The notes: generated by a model not told the origin, from the sequence alone. A DNA stretch of 5,656 bases from an uncultured Bacteroidota bacterium (GCA_903835145.1 CAILMA010000637.1:1-5656); one strand, 5' to 3'. Positions 1 through 5,641 are shown, counted from the stretch's first letter. Numbers and translations: made by a program.

Positions 1-1
1 A

Positions 2-373
2 ACCATCGTCAAACAGTTTATCGAAGAAAATCCACAGATGGGGATTGCTGGAGAGTTTATAGCTCATGTGAAACTTGGTGTAGAAAAAGAACCTGAGCTA
101 TCCGGTATTGACCTTAACCTCAGTAAAATAAATGCAAAACACATTACCGCACTGAACAACTACCATATGCAGCCTTTTAATGGTACCCTGCATTTGTTTA
201 AGGCAATGACACGAATTTATTTTGTTGACGATTTTAAATACCTTGGCTGGAAGAAGTTTGCGCTGGGTGGTGTTCATGTAATAGACGTACCCGGAGACCA
301 CAAAACCATGTTCCTGAATCCCAACGTAAAAGAACTGGCAAGGTTGCTGCAAAATGCCCTTGACCACTGCTAA
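2..373 (+). CDS. C-terminal end of an NRPS/PKS thioesterase domain (partial, 5' end outside window)
   Basis: The open frame enters from the left edge and gives 123 residues before TAA at 371-373; an internal ATG at 38 is not the true start. The visible part matches the C-terminal end of type I thioesterase domains (alpha/beta hydrolase fold), which release the finished chain from a nonribosomal peptide or polyketide assembly line by hydrolysis or cyclisation. Supporting features are the strand containing 'GTLHLFKA', a 'GW' pair, and the stretch 'VIDVPGDHKTMFLNPNV', whose His (codon 299-301) would be the catalytic-triad His. The Ser and Asp of the triad lie outside the window. The gene ends right after this domain, as expected for a terminal module. 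A free-standing type II thioesterase is possible because the upstream domains cannot be seen. The next gene starts 12 bases downstream on the same strand, suggesting one operon. Confidence 0.82.
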   Translation, partial: TIVKQFIEENPQMGIAGEFIAHVKLGVEKEPELSGIDLNLSKINAKHITALNNYHMQPFNGTLHLFKAMTRIYFVDDFKYLGWKKFALGGVHVIDVPGDHKTMFLNPNVKELARLLQNALDHC

Positions 374-385
374 ATAAAACAGTTT

Positions 386-823
386 ATGACCATCAGACCA
401 TTCTCCCCTAACGATACCGATGCCTGTGCACGCATATTTATGGCCGCCTATAACCAAATGCCCTGGAACTACCGTTGGGAGCACGACAAGGCTGTAAAAT
501 ACCTCACTGAATATGCCGGTGCCCAAAACTTCACTGGCCTTGTGGCAGAAGACAATGGAGTGGTATGCGGGGCTATGTTCGGGCACATAAAAACATGGTG
601 GACCAACGATCAGCTTTTCATTGATGAACTATTCGTTGATGGCACAAAACAAGGCAGGGGCATCGGCAAGCAAATAATGGCCCACTGCGAAGCAATATGC
701 AAGGAGAAGGGCATAGAAATGATAACCCTCATGACCAATAAACTCATGCCAGCATATGAATTCTACATTACCAATGACTATAGCAAGGTAGATCAGTACG
801 TATTTATGTTTAAAGAGCTGTAG
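386..823 (+). CDS. GNAT-family N-acetyltransferase (145 aa)
   Basis: This is a complete small GNAT enzyme, predicted to transfer an acetyl group from acetyl-CoA to an amine of unknown identity in the cytoplasm. The N-terminal 'IRPFSPNDTDACARIF' is the usual first strand and helix. Residues 60-85 ('VVCGAMFGHIKTWW...FIDELFVDG') form the central strands. 'QGRGIGKQ' at 89-96 is motif A, the pyrophosphate-binding Q/RxxGxG/A loop for CoA. 'MPAYEFYITNDY' near 121-132 is the C-terminal motif B helix. The length is normal for a single-domain GNAT. The ATG at 386 lies 12 bases after the thioesterase stop with no Shine-Dalgarno sequence, so the gene is probably cotranscribed with the synthase and may act as a tailoring or self-protection enzyme; that role is inference. 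Its last 14 bases overlap the 3' end of the opposing fusion gene. Confidence 0.88.
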   Translation: MTIRPFSPNDTDACARIFMAAYNQMPWNYRWEHDKAVKYLTEYAGAQNFTGLVAEDNGVVCGAMFGHIKTWWTNDQLFIDELFVDGTKQGRGIGKQIMAHCEAICKEKGIEMITLMTNKLMPAYEFYITNDYSKVDQYVFMFKEL

Positions 824-3236
824 CAGAAGGTTTCCGCTCCTGCTGCATGAAATACTCCATTTCACTCATTGCAAAATGTACCCGTTCCAGCGTTTCGTAG
901 TAAGGCAAACCAATGCGCAGAATATGGAACGTGGTATCACCCACGCGCTGATTCTTGATACATTTTATGTGTATCATGTGCTCATTGAGGTAATGATACA
1001 GCGGGTAAGGGTCGTAGGTATAAAACCCTATACTGATTACCGGATTTGTGCCGGGTGAATTAAGGAATTGATACGCCACACCTGCGACTTCCAGTATCGA
1101 TTCTATCTTGCGCCGCGCTATGTCGCCCAGGTAGCATGATCGCTTCCAAATAATATCTGCGCCGGTGTTCTTGTACAATTGCAGCGCCTCCAGAATACCG
1201 GAATACAAAAAGAAATCCTGCCCCCCATGAGATTCAAACGAGCCGATATGGCGCACCAATGAGTTGCTGGCTTCATTCCAAAACATCCCTTCAAGCCACT
1301 TGGCAAAACTGTGCCTTATCCACATAAGACCGCCGCCATGGGGGCCATAGAGCCACTTATGAGTGCTACTAAGTATCACGTCGGCATCGCTGAAGGGTAT
1401 TTTATAAAGACCAAGCGACTGCGCTGCGTCAACAATTATTTTACAACACGGCGCTGCCTGCCGTATGGTTGCACACAACTCCGCAACGGGCAACTCCACG
1501 CCTGTATCGTGCAATACATGCGAAAACAGAACGACTTCCGGCTGCAATTGAGCTATCGACTCTGCCAACAAAACGCGGTCGTTCCAGATATCGTCCGTCA
1601 GATAAATAACTTCATACTCAGGCAGGTGGTGAAAACAACCTAACCCACCGCTGTGCTCATGATACGTGGTCACAACTGTGTAGGGCCCAGAGCCTGAAGT
1701 ATAAAACCTGCGCAATAAATTTAAACTCAGCAGGTTAACAATCTGAGTAATACTTGGCGTTACTACAATCTCAAATTCGTCCGACGGCCATAACTCCTTT
1801 ACCAACCGGCCTATTTCATTAAGCTTTAACTGCGCATCCTGATAGATGCCAAGCGGAGAGGCTTCGAGATTAGAATACCCGTCCGACTGATTGCGCGAAT
1901 TGATGACAGGCACAGAAAGTGTTCCGAGTGTACCGGGGTTGAGGTTTATTCTGCGGGACGGGAAATATATCTTCCTGAATGCATCCCAGTACTTGCCGTC
2001 TTCAATATCCGGGCTTACACCCGGGCTTGCAGCGGAGCGCTTCCCTTTCCTATTATCGTCAGGTCTTCCAGACCAGCTTATGTGCGGTGTAAACGATTGT
2101 AAATCAATATTGGCTTTATTCCTTGCCAAAACGTCCAGTGTCTCCCCGACCACGTCGTTGAATGCTGACCGCTGTGTGTAGTTATCAATATAACGGGTCT
2201 CTATTGCATAATCCAGTTTCACGTTTTCGTTTTCGCCACGAGGGTTGTGCACATGATCTGTAGTCACAATAATGTTCTTCTCCCGGGCCACGCAAGCTAT
2301 GGCTGCGGCTATTTCATTAACGGTAAGATGGGTCTCTGTTACGTGGTTAATAATGCGGTGCTCACCTGCCGCTGCAAGATCGTAGGTAAACCGCGCAAGC
2401 GACTCCGTTACGTCCTTAAGTGGCATTAGTCCGGTTCGTTGTTCCCCCGTTCCGAATACTGTAAGTGGGTGACCGGCTACTGCCTGAGCCATAAACCTGT
2501 TGACCACAGTACCAAAACACTCGTCGTAATCCAGGCGCGTATATAAGCCGGGGCAATTGCTCATCTCCCGGGTAAGTATCCCAAAAACGGTTGACTGCAT
2601 GATCTCAGTTATGCGGAGTTGCCATTGGCGACAGGCCATTGCCACATAATTAGAATCATTGATCTTGGATATATGGTAAATATCATCGGCCTCCCGCGGA
2701 AATGGTAGCGGCCTTCCTGCTTTTTTACCATTGTATTCCGGTATAAAATGTCCCTCCGGAATGTCAATTTCGCTTTTAGCGTATTGCCCAAACGAACCCA
2801 GCTTCACAATGTGTGCGGCCGGAGCAAATTGTTTTACGGCCCAAAGCAGGCGCATATTGCCTGATTCATTGTTTTGAAGCGTAAAAATAGCCTCGTCCGT
2901 TCCCTTCATGGAGTAGGGTGCCGAGGGTTGCTGTGCGAGGTGATAAATCACCACCGGCTTCTCAACCCGTATCACCTCTTCGAGTCTCTTGGAATTAATG
3001 TCGGCCTTTATGTAGAGCAGATTGTTCAAAGAATATTGCTCCCTGAACGTTTGAATGCGCTCCAGGGGAGTACTAATTGGGCTGGCAGATTTAAAACCGA
3101 GCCTGGGTAGCGTATGGCGCCTCCATTCCGTATCCATAAAGATGATTTTGTCTTCGGGATGCTGAACAGCAATTTTCATTGTTAATGGCCAACCGATGTA
3201 GCCATCTCCGCCAAGTATCAGAATAGTATTTTTCAG
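810..3236 (-). CDS. Fusion: SQD1-like UDP-sulfoquinovose synthase/NAD-epimerase domain plus class V aminotransferase (PLP) domain
   Basis: The protein has about 808 residues if started at CTG 3236. Residues 1-388 resemble SQD1/SqdB, the short-chain dehydrogenase-type enzyme that makes UDP-sulfoquinovose from UDP-glucose and sulfite. The NAD loop 'GGDGYIGW' is at 9-16, then 'EWRR', 'QQPSAPYSM' (SQD1: EQRSAPYSM), 'KLGSFGQY' with Ser148 where SQD1 has catalytic Thr, 'YHISK' with Tyr187/Lys191, 'GHPLTVFG' and a closing 'TPHISW'. A Ser/Pro/Gly/Lys-rich linker spans about 389-428. Residues 430 to about 800 form a class V aminotransferase-fold PLP domain: 'NLNPGTLG', 'YHEHSGG', 'HVLHDTG', 'DAAQ' with Asp603 and Gln606, and 'STHKW' with Lys627 as Schiff-base lysine. 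Relatives include NifS/SufS desulfurases, cysteine sulfinate desulfinase, isopenicillin N epimerase and EgtE. All core residues look intact. The first ATG (3179) would remove the NAD loop. Domain calls are strong; substrate and sulfur chemistry are unproven. Confidence 0.87.
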   Translation of the reverse strand: MKNTILILGGDGYIGWPLTMKIAVQHPEDKIIFMDTEWRRHTLPRLGFKSASPISTPLERIQTFREQYSLNNLLYIKADINSKRLEEVIRVEKPVVIYHLAQQPSAPYSMKGTDEAIFTLQNNESGNMRLLWAVKQFAPAAHIVKLGSFGQYAKSEIDIPEGHFIPEYNGKKAGRPLPFPREADDIYHISKINDSNYVAMACRQWQLRITEIMQSTVFGILTREMSNCPGLYTRLDYDECFGTVVNRFMAQAVAGHPLTVFGTGEQRTGLMPLKDVTESLARFTYDLAAAGEHRIINHVTETHLTVNEIAAAIACVAREKNIIVTTDHVHNPRGENENVKLDYAIETRYIDNYTQRSAFNDVVGETLDVLARNKANIDLQSFTPHISWSGRPDDNRKGKRSAASPGVSPDIEDGKYWDAFRKIYFPSRRINLNPGTLGTLSVPVINSRNQSDGYSNLEASPLGIYQDAQLKLNEIGRLVKELWPSDEFEIVVTPSITQIVNLLSLNLLRRFYTSGSGPYTVVTTYHEHSGGLGCFHHLPEYEVIYLTDDIWNDRVLLAESIAQLQPEVVLFSHVLHDTGVELPVAELCATIRQAAPCCKIIVDAAQSLGLYKIPFSDADVILSSTHKWLYGPHGGGLMWIRHSFAKWLEGMFWNEASNSLVRHIGSFESHGGQDFFLYSGILEALQLYKNTGADIIWKRSCYLGDIARRKIESILEVAGVAYQFLNSPGTNPVISIGFYTYDPYPLYHYLNEHMIHIKCIKNQRVGDTTFHILRIGLPYYETLERVHFAMSEMEYFMQQERKPSATAL

Positions 3237-3298
3237 GGTGATTTTTTATTTAGGCTATTAATTTCATTGGGCTTACTGCAGGAGTATTTCTAAAAAGT

Positions 3299-3306
3299 CA
3301 AAGATA
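3299..3306 (-). promoter_or_regulatory. Second candidate -7 element (TATCTTTG) for the fusion gene
   Basis: The minus strand reads TATCTTTG, a perfect TAnnTTTG box, about 60 bases before the proposed CTG start. The position 19 bases upstream reads TTT rather than TTG, so the -33 element is poor. It could be a proximal alternative to the promoter at 3403-3433 or a chance match in AT-rich DNA. Confidence 0.3.
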
Positions 3307-3402
3307 GCAACTACCGTCAAAAGAAAAAGCACGCGCGCCAATAGCTCCAATTCGGCAAACATACAATTTTCAATATTTTTTTTTAGCCATTTTAATCATT
3401 GT

Positions 3403-3433
3403 CAAATTTACTTAGTCTAATGGAATTGGCAAA
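3403..3433 (-). promoter_or_regulatory. Bacteroidota-type promoter (-33 TTTG / -7 TAAATTTG) for the fusion gene
   Basis: On the minus strand TTTG (3433-3430) is followed by exactly 19 bases and then TAAATTTG (3410-3403). This is a full match to the Bacteroidota primary sigma-factor consensus (TTTG, 19-21 bases, TAnnTTTG). Transcription would start near 3396-3398, giving a leader of about 160 nt ahead of the proposed CTG start. Confidence 0.6.
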
Positions 3434-3477
3434 ACCCCGGAAAGTATCGCAATTTTCTGGCAAATCGAAATCACTTT

Positions 3478-4089
3478 ATGAACTGGATTAAACACCCTCT
3501 TGTTTTAGAAGGCAGGAAAATTGTGTTGACACCCATGCGGGAAGAACACTTCGATGGATTGATTAAAGCAGGCAGAAGCAATGAAATCTGGACTTGGTTT
3601 TATTTCGATGGCAGCGATAAAGATGCCATGCGCAGCCACCTCAATGAAGCCATACAACTCAGAGCAACAGGAGAACAGTACCCTTTCACAATAATCGACA
3701 AAAAAACCGATACTATAATAGGCAGTACGCGGTTCTTGCAAATAAACGAAGAGCATAGAAATCTTGAAGTTGGGGTTACCTGGTACCAACCGGAATATTG
3801 GGGGAAGGGCTACAACGAAGAATGCAAGCTATTGCAGCTCACCTATTGCTTCGAGATACTAAAAACAGTGAGGGTGTTAATTGCGGCGTGGGATAAAAAC
3901 GTGCGCTCCCGAAAGGCAATTGAACGGATCGGCGCAAAATTTGAAGGTACTTTACGAAACTTACTTATAAGAAAGGGGGAAGTGCGTAATGTAGCATACT
4001 ACAGCATAATACCAGAAGAATGGCCTACAGTGAAGCAAATTCTGGAACAATTACTGGCAGCACATTTTTTTGAATCCGATAATATTTAA
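3478..4089 (+). CDS. RimJ/RimL-type GNAT N-acetyltransferase (203 aa)
   Basis: This cytoplasmic acetyl-CoA-dependent acetyltransferase belongs to the Acetyltransf_3 (RimJ/RimL) branch of GNAT. The N-terminal 'LVLEGRKIVLTPMREEHFDGL' is the typical opening of this branch. 'LEVGVTWYQPEYWGKGYNEECKLL' (97-119) holds the CoA-binding turn (WGKGYN at 108-113). 'DKNVRSRKAIERIGAKFEGTLR' (139-160) is the conserved Asn/Ser/AIE-GA-EG-LR signature. The length is slightly above the family's usual 180-195 residues because of a short C-terminal tail. Members acetylate protein N-termini or small amines including drugs; nothing here fixes the substrate. It is unrelated in detail to the other GNAT at 386-823. 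The start is ATG 3478, with no Shine-Dalgarno sequence. It is transcribed away from the fusion gene, 48 bases before the next gene. Confidence 0.88.
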   Translation: MNWIKHPLVLEGRKIVLTPMREEHFDGLIKAGRSNEIWTWFYFDGSDKDAMRSHLNEAIQLRATGEQYPFTIIDKKTDTIIGSTRFLQINEEHRNLEVGVTWYQPEYWGKGYNEECKLLQLTYCFEILKTVRVLIAAWDKNVRSRKAIERIGAKFEGTLRNLLIRKGEVRNVAYYSIIPEEWPTVKQILEQLLAAHFFESDNI

Positions 4090-4098
4090 TACCTTTCC

Positions 4099-4137
4099 AT
4101 CCGGTCTTTTTCCTCTTACAACTAAACCACACCGGAT
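4099..4137 (+). repeat. 7-bp inverted repeat abutting the start codon of the next gene
   Basis: ATCCGGT (4099-4105) and its exact complement ACCGGAT (4131-4137) are separated by 25 pyrimidine- and A-rich bases. The right arm touches the ATG at 4138. In RNA it could form a stem that occupies the ribosome landing site, or the dyad could be an operator. There is no following U-run, so it is not an obvious terminator. The long loop makes a chance match quite possible. Confidence 0.3.
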
Positions 4138-4545
4138 ATGCAATACAATATAGGCACAAAAGCAAACCCAATGGAGCTGAAGACTCCGCCTTTGTCATCA
4201 GACTGTACCATGCACGTGGAAGAGAAAGACGGGAAAGAAGTGCTGGTATGCACCGTAGGTAAAACAGTGCTGCACTACAACATTAACTGCATCAACGACC
4301 TCCACGAAATGCTAAAGGCTCATGGCGACTGGATGGAGCTGGGGAGCGCTGATGAACAAAAACCTGCAAAAGACGGCACTGTTGAGGCATGGGGCCGCTC
4401 TGAGCACAACCCGGCTGGTGGCTGGTACGGGCTGAAAAAAGGACTACGCGGCCGCTTTGGCATGTACGTTCCTCCTCTCATGGAGCAGCTGGGACTTGCT
4501 GAAGTAACTCACGAAGCAAAAGGAAACAAGATGCGGGCGAAATAG
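4138..4545 (+). CDS. Conserved hypothetical protein (135 aa)
   Basis: This is a small soluble protein without signal peptide or membrane segment. I recognise the sequence type as a conserved bacterial family of unknown function, but cannot give a reliable family name. Conserved-looking blocks, judged from memory, are 'GTKANPMELKTPP' (6-18), 'VLVCTVGKTVLHY' (35-47), 'HGDWMELGSADEQKP' (62-76), 'GTVEAWGRS' (80-88), 'GGWYGLKKGLRGRFGMYVPPLMEQLGL' (94-120) and a basic C-terminus ending 'NKMRAK'. The density of Gly, Trp and Arg/Lys suggests a compact fold, possibly nucleic-acid-binding, but this is a guess. ATG 4138 is favoured over the ATG at 4171 because the 'GTK-NP' segment belongs to the family. 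The gene lies 48 bases after the GNAT gene and may be cotranscribed with it. Its stop is 6 bases from the stop of the opposing membrane-protein gene. Confidence 0.75.
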   Translation: MQYNIGTKANPMELKTPPLSSDCTMHVEEKDGKEVLVCTVGKTVLHYNINCINDLHEMLKAHGDWMELGSADEQKPAKDGTVEAWGRSEHNPAGGWYGLKKGLRGRFGMYVPPLMEQLGLAEVTHEAKGNKMRAK

Positions 4546-4551
4546 TAGATG

Positions 4552-5292
4552 TTATTCTTTTTCGTCCTTCTTAAAACGGCGCTTTATTCTATAAATAGTT
4601 AGTTTCAGGTTGTCATAAATGAGGGCAATCACAATAGTAAAGGCTGCCAGAAGCAATACATACAAGTGAAATTTAAGATAGATCAACCCACCTGCAATGC
4701 AACCCAAAAAGAAGAAAGCAATGATGCTACCGCGCAGCTCTATACTGTGCAGTAGCCGCCGCCGCTCGTCTGGCTTTTTATAAAAAAACAACTGCGATAG
4801 CTCTATACCAAGGTCCGTAAAAAGGCCCGTAAGGTGGGTTGTTCTCACTTTTGCGTCTGAAACCTTAGTTACCAGCGAGTTTTGGAGCCCCATAGCAAAC
4901 AACAAAATATACGCGATGTAGGGTTTATTAAACCCCAATCTTATTAAGTAATCGCCCAGGAGGCCAATTGAAGTGAGCAACAGTAGCTCCAGCAACATAG
5001 CCGGGTAGTGTGGTGCAGCACTTTTCTTCACCATAAAATATTCTATGGAAAAACTTGCGGTAAAGGAGCCAAACAGGAAGAAAAAAATGTAAAAAAGATA
5101 ATGGGCGCCGAAGAAAGAACCATCTGTAAGCACACCCTCAGCGAAGAACGCGAAGTGCCCGGTAACGTTAGTACAAAGCACACCCAGCGCCAGCACACCA
5201 CTAATATTTACAATCCCCGCCGTAAACGATAGAAATGCTGCAAGCGTGAAGTTTTGTTTAAATGTACGCGCCCTTCCCCTGTACCTAAACAT
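4552..5292 (-). CDS. DUF1275 / YoaK-family integral membrane protein (246 aa from ATG 5292)
   Basis: This polytopic inner-membrane protein has about six hydrophobic segments (roughly residues 15-40, 62-85, 97-115, 124-142, 188-206 and 208-227). It ends in a basic tail rich in Lys and Arg, likely cytoplasmic. The family signature is clear: 'AFLSFTAGIVNISG' (19-32) leading to 'TNVTGH' (41-46), and 'AMGLQNSLVTKV' (133-144) leading to 'TTHLTG' (151-156), which look like two related halves. DUF1275 proteins have no firmly established function that I know of; a transport role is often supposed. The frame stays open to ATG 5373, but the extra 27 residues (containing CNC) do not resemble the family start. 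TAnnTTTG boxes at 5323-5344 would lie inside such an extension, so ATG 5292 is preferred. The gene converges on the hypothetical gene with a 6-base gap and no visible terminator. Confidence 0.85.
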   Translation of the reverse strand: MFRYRGRARTFKQNFTLAAFLSFTAGIVNISGVLALGVLCTNVTGHFAFFAEGVLTDGSFFGAHYLFYIFFFLFGSFTASFSIEYFMVKKSAAPHYPAMLLELLLLTSIGLLGDYLIRLGFNKPYIAYILLFAMGLQNSLVTKVSDAKVRTTHLTGLFTDLGIELSQLFFYKKPDERRRLLHSIELRGSIIAFFFLGCIAGGLIYLKFHLYVLLLAAFTIVIALIYDNLKLTIYRIKRRFKKDEKE

Positions 5293-5322
5293 CGTGATGC
5301 CAAAACGGACTAAACGTTTCAG

Positions 5323-5344
5323 CAAAATTAGAATATCAAATTTA
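5323..5344 (-). promoter_or_regulatory. Two overlapping-region -7 boxes upstream of the DUF1275 gene
   Basis: The minus strand carries TAAATTTG (5344-5337) and TAATTTTG (5330-5323), both perfect TAnnTTTG matches, 31-45 bases before ATG 5292. Neither has a TTG at the ideal 19-21 base spacing upstream, so the -33 half is weak. Their place fits a short leader and supports the downstream ATG as start. Confidence 0.35.
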
Positions 5345-5379
5345 CAATTGCACGGCATTTCTATTTCCCGCACAATTCC

Positions 5380-5387
5380 TATCTTTG
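5380..5387 (+). promoter_or_regulatory. Candidate -7 element (TATCTTTG) ahead of the tRNA-like repeat array
   Basis: TATCTTTG is a perfect TAnnTTTG box on the plus strand, 33 bases before the tRNA-like sequence, a common place for a tRNA promoter in Bacteroidota. The expected -33 TTG is degenerate (TTT at 5358-5360). Between box and tRNA-like start, TCCGAAAAA occurs twice (5391-5399 and 5409-5417), followed by the inverted repeat CCGAA-AAA-TTCGG (5410-5422). In unit 2 the equivalent place reads GATATTTG (5554-5561), one mismatch. Confidence 0.4.
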
Positions 5388-5419
5388 CCCTCCGAAAAAC
5401 GGAATTTATCCGAAAAATT

Positions 5420-5474
5420 CGGGAAGTAGCGCAGCCCGGTAGCGTATCCCGCTGAAGGGCGGGATGGTCACAGG
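5420..5474 (+). pseudogene. Truncated tRNA-Pro-like sequence, copy 1
   Basis: The sequence follows a tRNA from its 5' end: CGGGAAG (acceptor 5' strand), TA (8-9), GCGC-loop-GCGT (D arm with AGCCCGGTA loop, including GG), an anticodon arm TCCCG/CGGGA, TGGTC (variable region) and ACAGG (5' T-stem strand). The expected TTCGAATCCTGT and the acceptor complement CTTCCCG are missing; GGCAGATTATC follows instead. The body resembles bacterial tRNA-Pro. The anticodon loop has eight bases (CTGAAGGG) rather than seven, or the arm folds as a perfect 7-bp stem with a 6-base loop. It should not make a normal tRNA. Translated, it reads REVAQPGSVSR, a typical reading of such tRNA-like sequences. Confidence 0.65.
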
Positions 5475-5487
5475 GGCAGATTATCAG

Positions 5488-5550
5488 ATGAAGTTCGTAG
5501 TTTATATACTTTACAGTAGCTCTTTAGAAACATTAAGAACCGGGGAATAA
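5488..5550 (+). pseudogene. N-terminal remnant of a GIY-YIG nuclease gene (20 codons)
   Basis: ATG 5488 opens a frame reading MKFVVYILYSSSLETLRTGE and then TAA. The 'VVYILYSSSL' part matches the start of small GIY-YIG endonucleases of the UPF0213 type (usually M-x-YVYILYS-x-SLD-x-YYIG), where 'VYI' is the GIY motif. The 'YIG' half, the Arg/Glu catalytic residues and the rest of the roughly 90-residue domain are absent. After the stop, the same frame runs through 5551-5586 without another stop into the tRNA-like REVAQPGSVSR reading of copy 2. This fits a nuclease gene that lost its middle between the N-terminus and a tRNA-overlapping C-terminus. Copy 2 presumably has the same start just outside the window. 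Confidence 0.55.
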
Positions 5551-5586
5551 AACGATATTTGCAGGATAATAATTTCCTGTAGAATT

Positions 5587-5641
5587 CGGGAAGTAGCGCA
5601 GCCCGGTAGCGTATCCCGCTGAAGGGCGGGATGGTCACAGG
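5587..5641 (+). pseudogene. Truncated tRNA-Pro-like sequence, copy 2
   Basis: It is base-for-base identical to copy 1 (5420-5474), with the same eight-base anticodon loop and the same loss of T-loop and 3' acceptor strand. It lies 36 bases after the stop codon of the GIY-YIG remnant. Identity of both copies means the truncation came before the duplication, or the copies are kept alike by recombination. Confidence 0.65.

Larger units (their letters stand above)
3237..3477. other. Divergent intergenic region between fusion gene and GNAT gene
   Basis: This 241-base AT-rich stretch separates two genes pointing away from each other. It contains two candidate minus-strand promoter elements (listed separately) and a run of nine T on the plus strand (3376-3384). 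If transcription starts near 3396, the leader to CTG 3236 is about 160 nt. It would carry two tiny minus-strand reading frames: MAKKKY-stop (3390-3370), whose three Lys codons form the A9 run, and MKLIA-stop (3267-3250), ending 13 bases before the CTG. Whether either is translated is unknown. I found no convincing plus-strand promoter for the 3478 gene and no terminator hairpin. Confidence 0.5.

Noticed and set aside
98..586. 162-codon open frame on the minus strand
   Set aside because: It lies antisense to the thioesterase end and the GNAT gene, both of which have clear family motifs; its translation resembles nothing I recognise.
1311..1643. 110-codon plus-strand frame, with other plus-strand frames at 876-1058, 1891-2181, 2247-2429 and 2874-3110
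   Set aside because: All are shadows inside the fusion gene, with Cys/Arg-rich nonsense translations and no domain motifs.
3177..3179. ATG 3179 as start of the fusion gene
   Set aside because: It would remove the GGDGYIGW NAD-binding loop, encoded directly upstream in the same open frame.
3426..3447. Plus-strand promoter for the 3478 GNAT gene (TTG 3426, TATCGCAA 3445)
   Set aside because: The -7 box does not match TAnnTTTG and the spacing is 16 bases, so it is too weak to call.
3505..3789. 94-codon minus-strand frame
   Set aside because: It is a shadow of the RimJ/RimL-type GNAT gene on the other strand, with no recognisable motif.
5293..5373. N-terminal 27-residue extension of the DUF1275 protein from ATG 5373
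   Set aside because: The extension does not look like the family's N-terminus and contains two TAnnTTTG promoter boxes on the same strand; ATG 5292 gives a normal-length protein.
5246..5455. 69-codon plus-strand frame ending in REVAQPGSVSR
   Set aside because: It is antisense to the DUF1275 start, and its C-terminal part is simply the tRNA-like sequence read as protein.
5420..5580. A complete tRNA interrupted by an insertion (ACAGG at 5470-5474 pairing with CCTGT at 5576-5580)
   Set aside because: The five-base match is not followed by the needed acceptor strand CTTCCCG, and no T-loop sequence precedes it, so it is probably chance.
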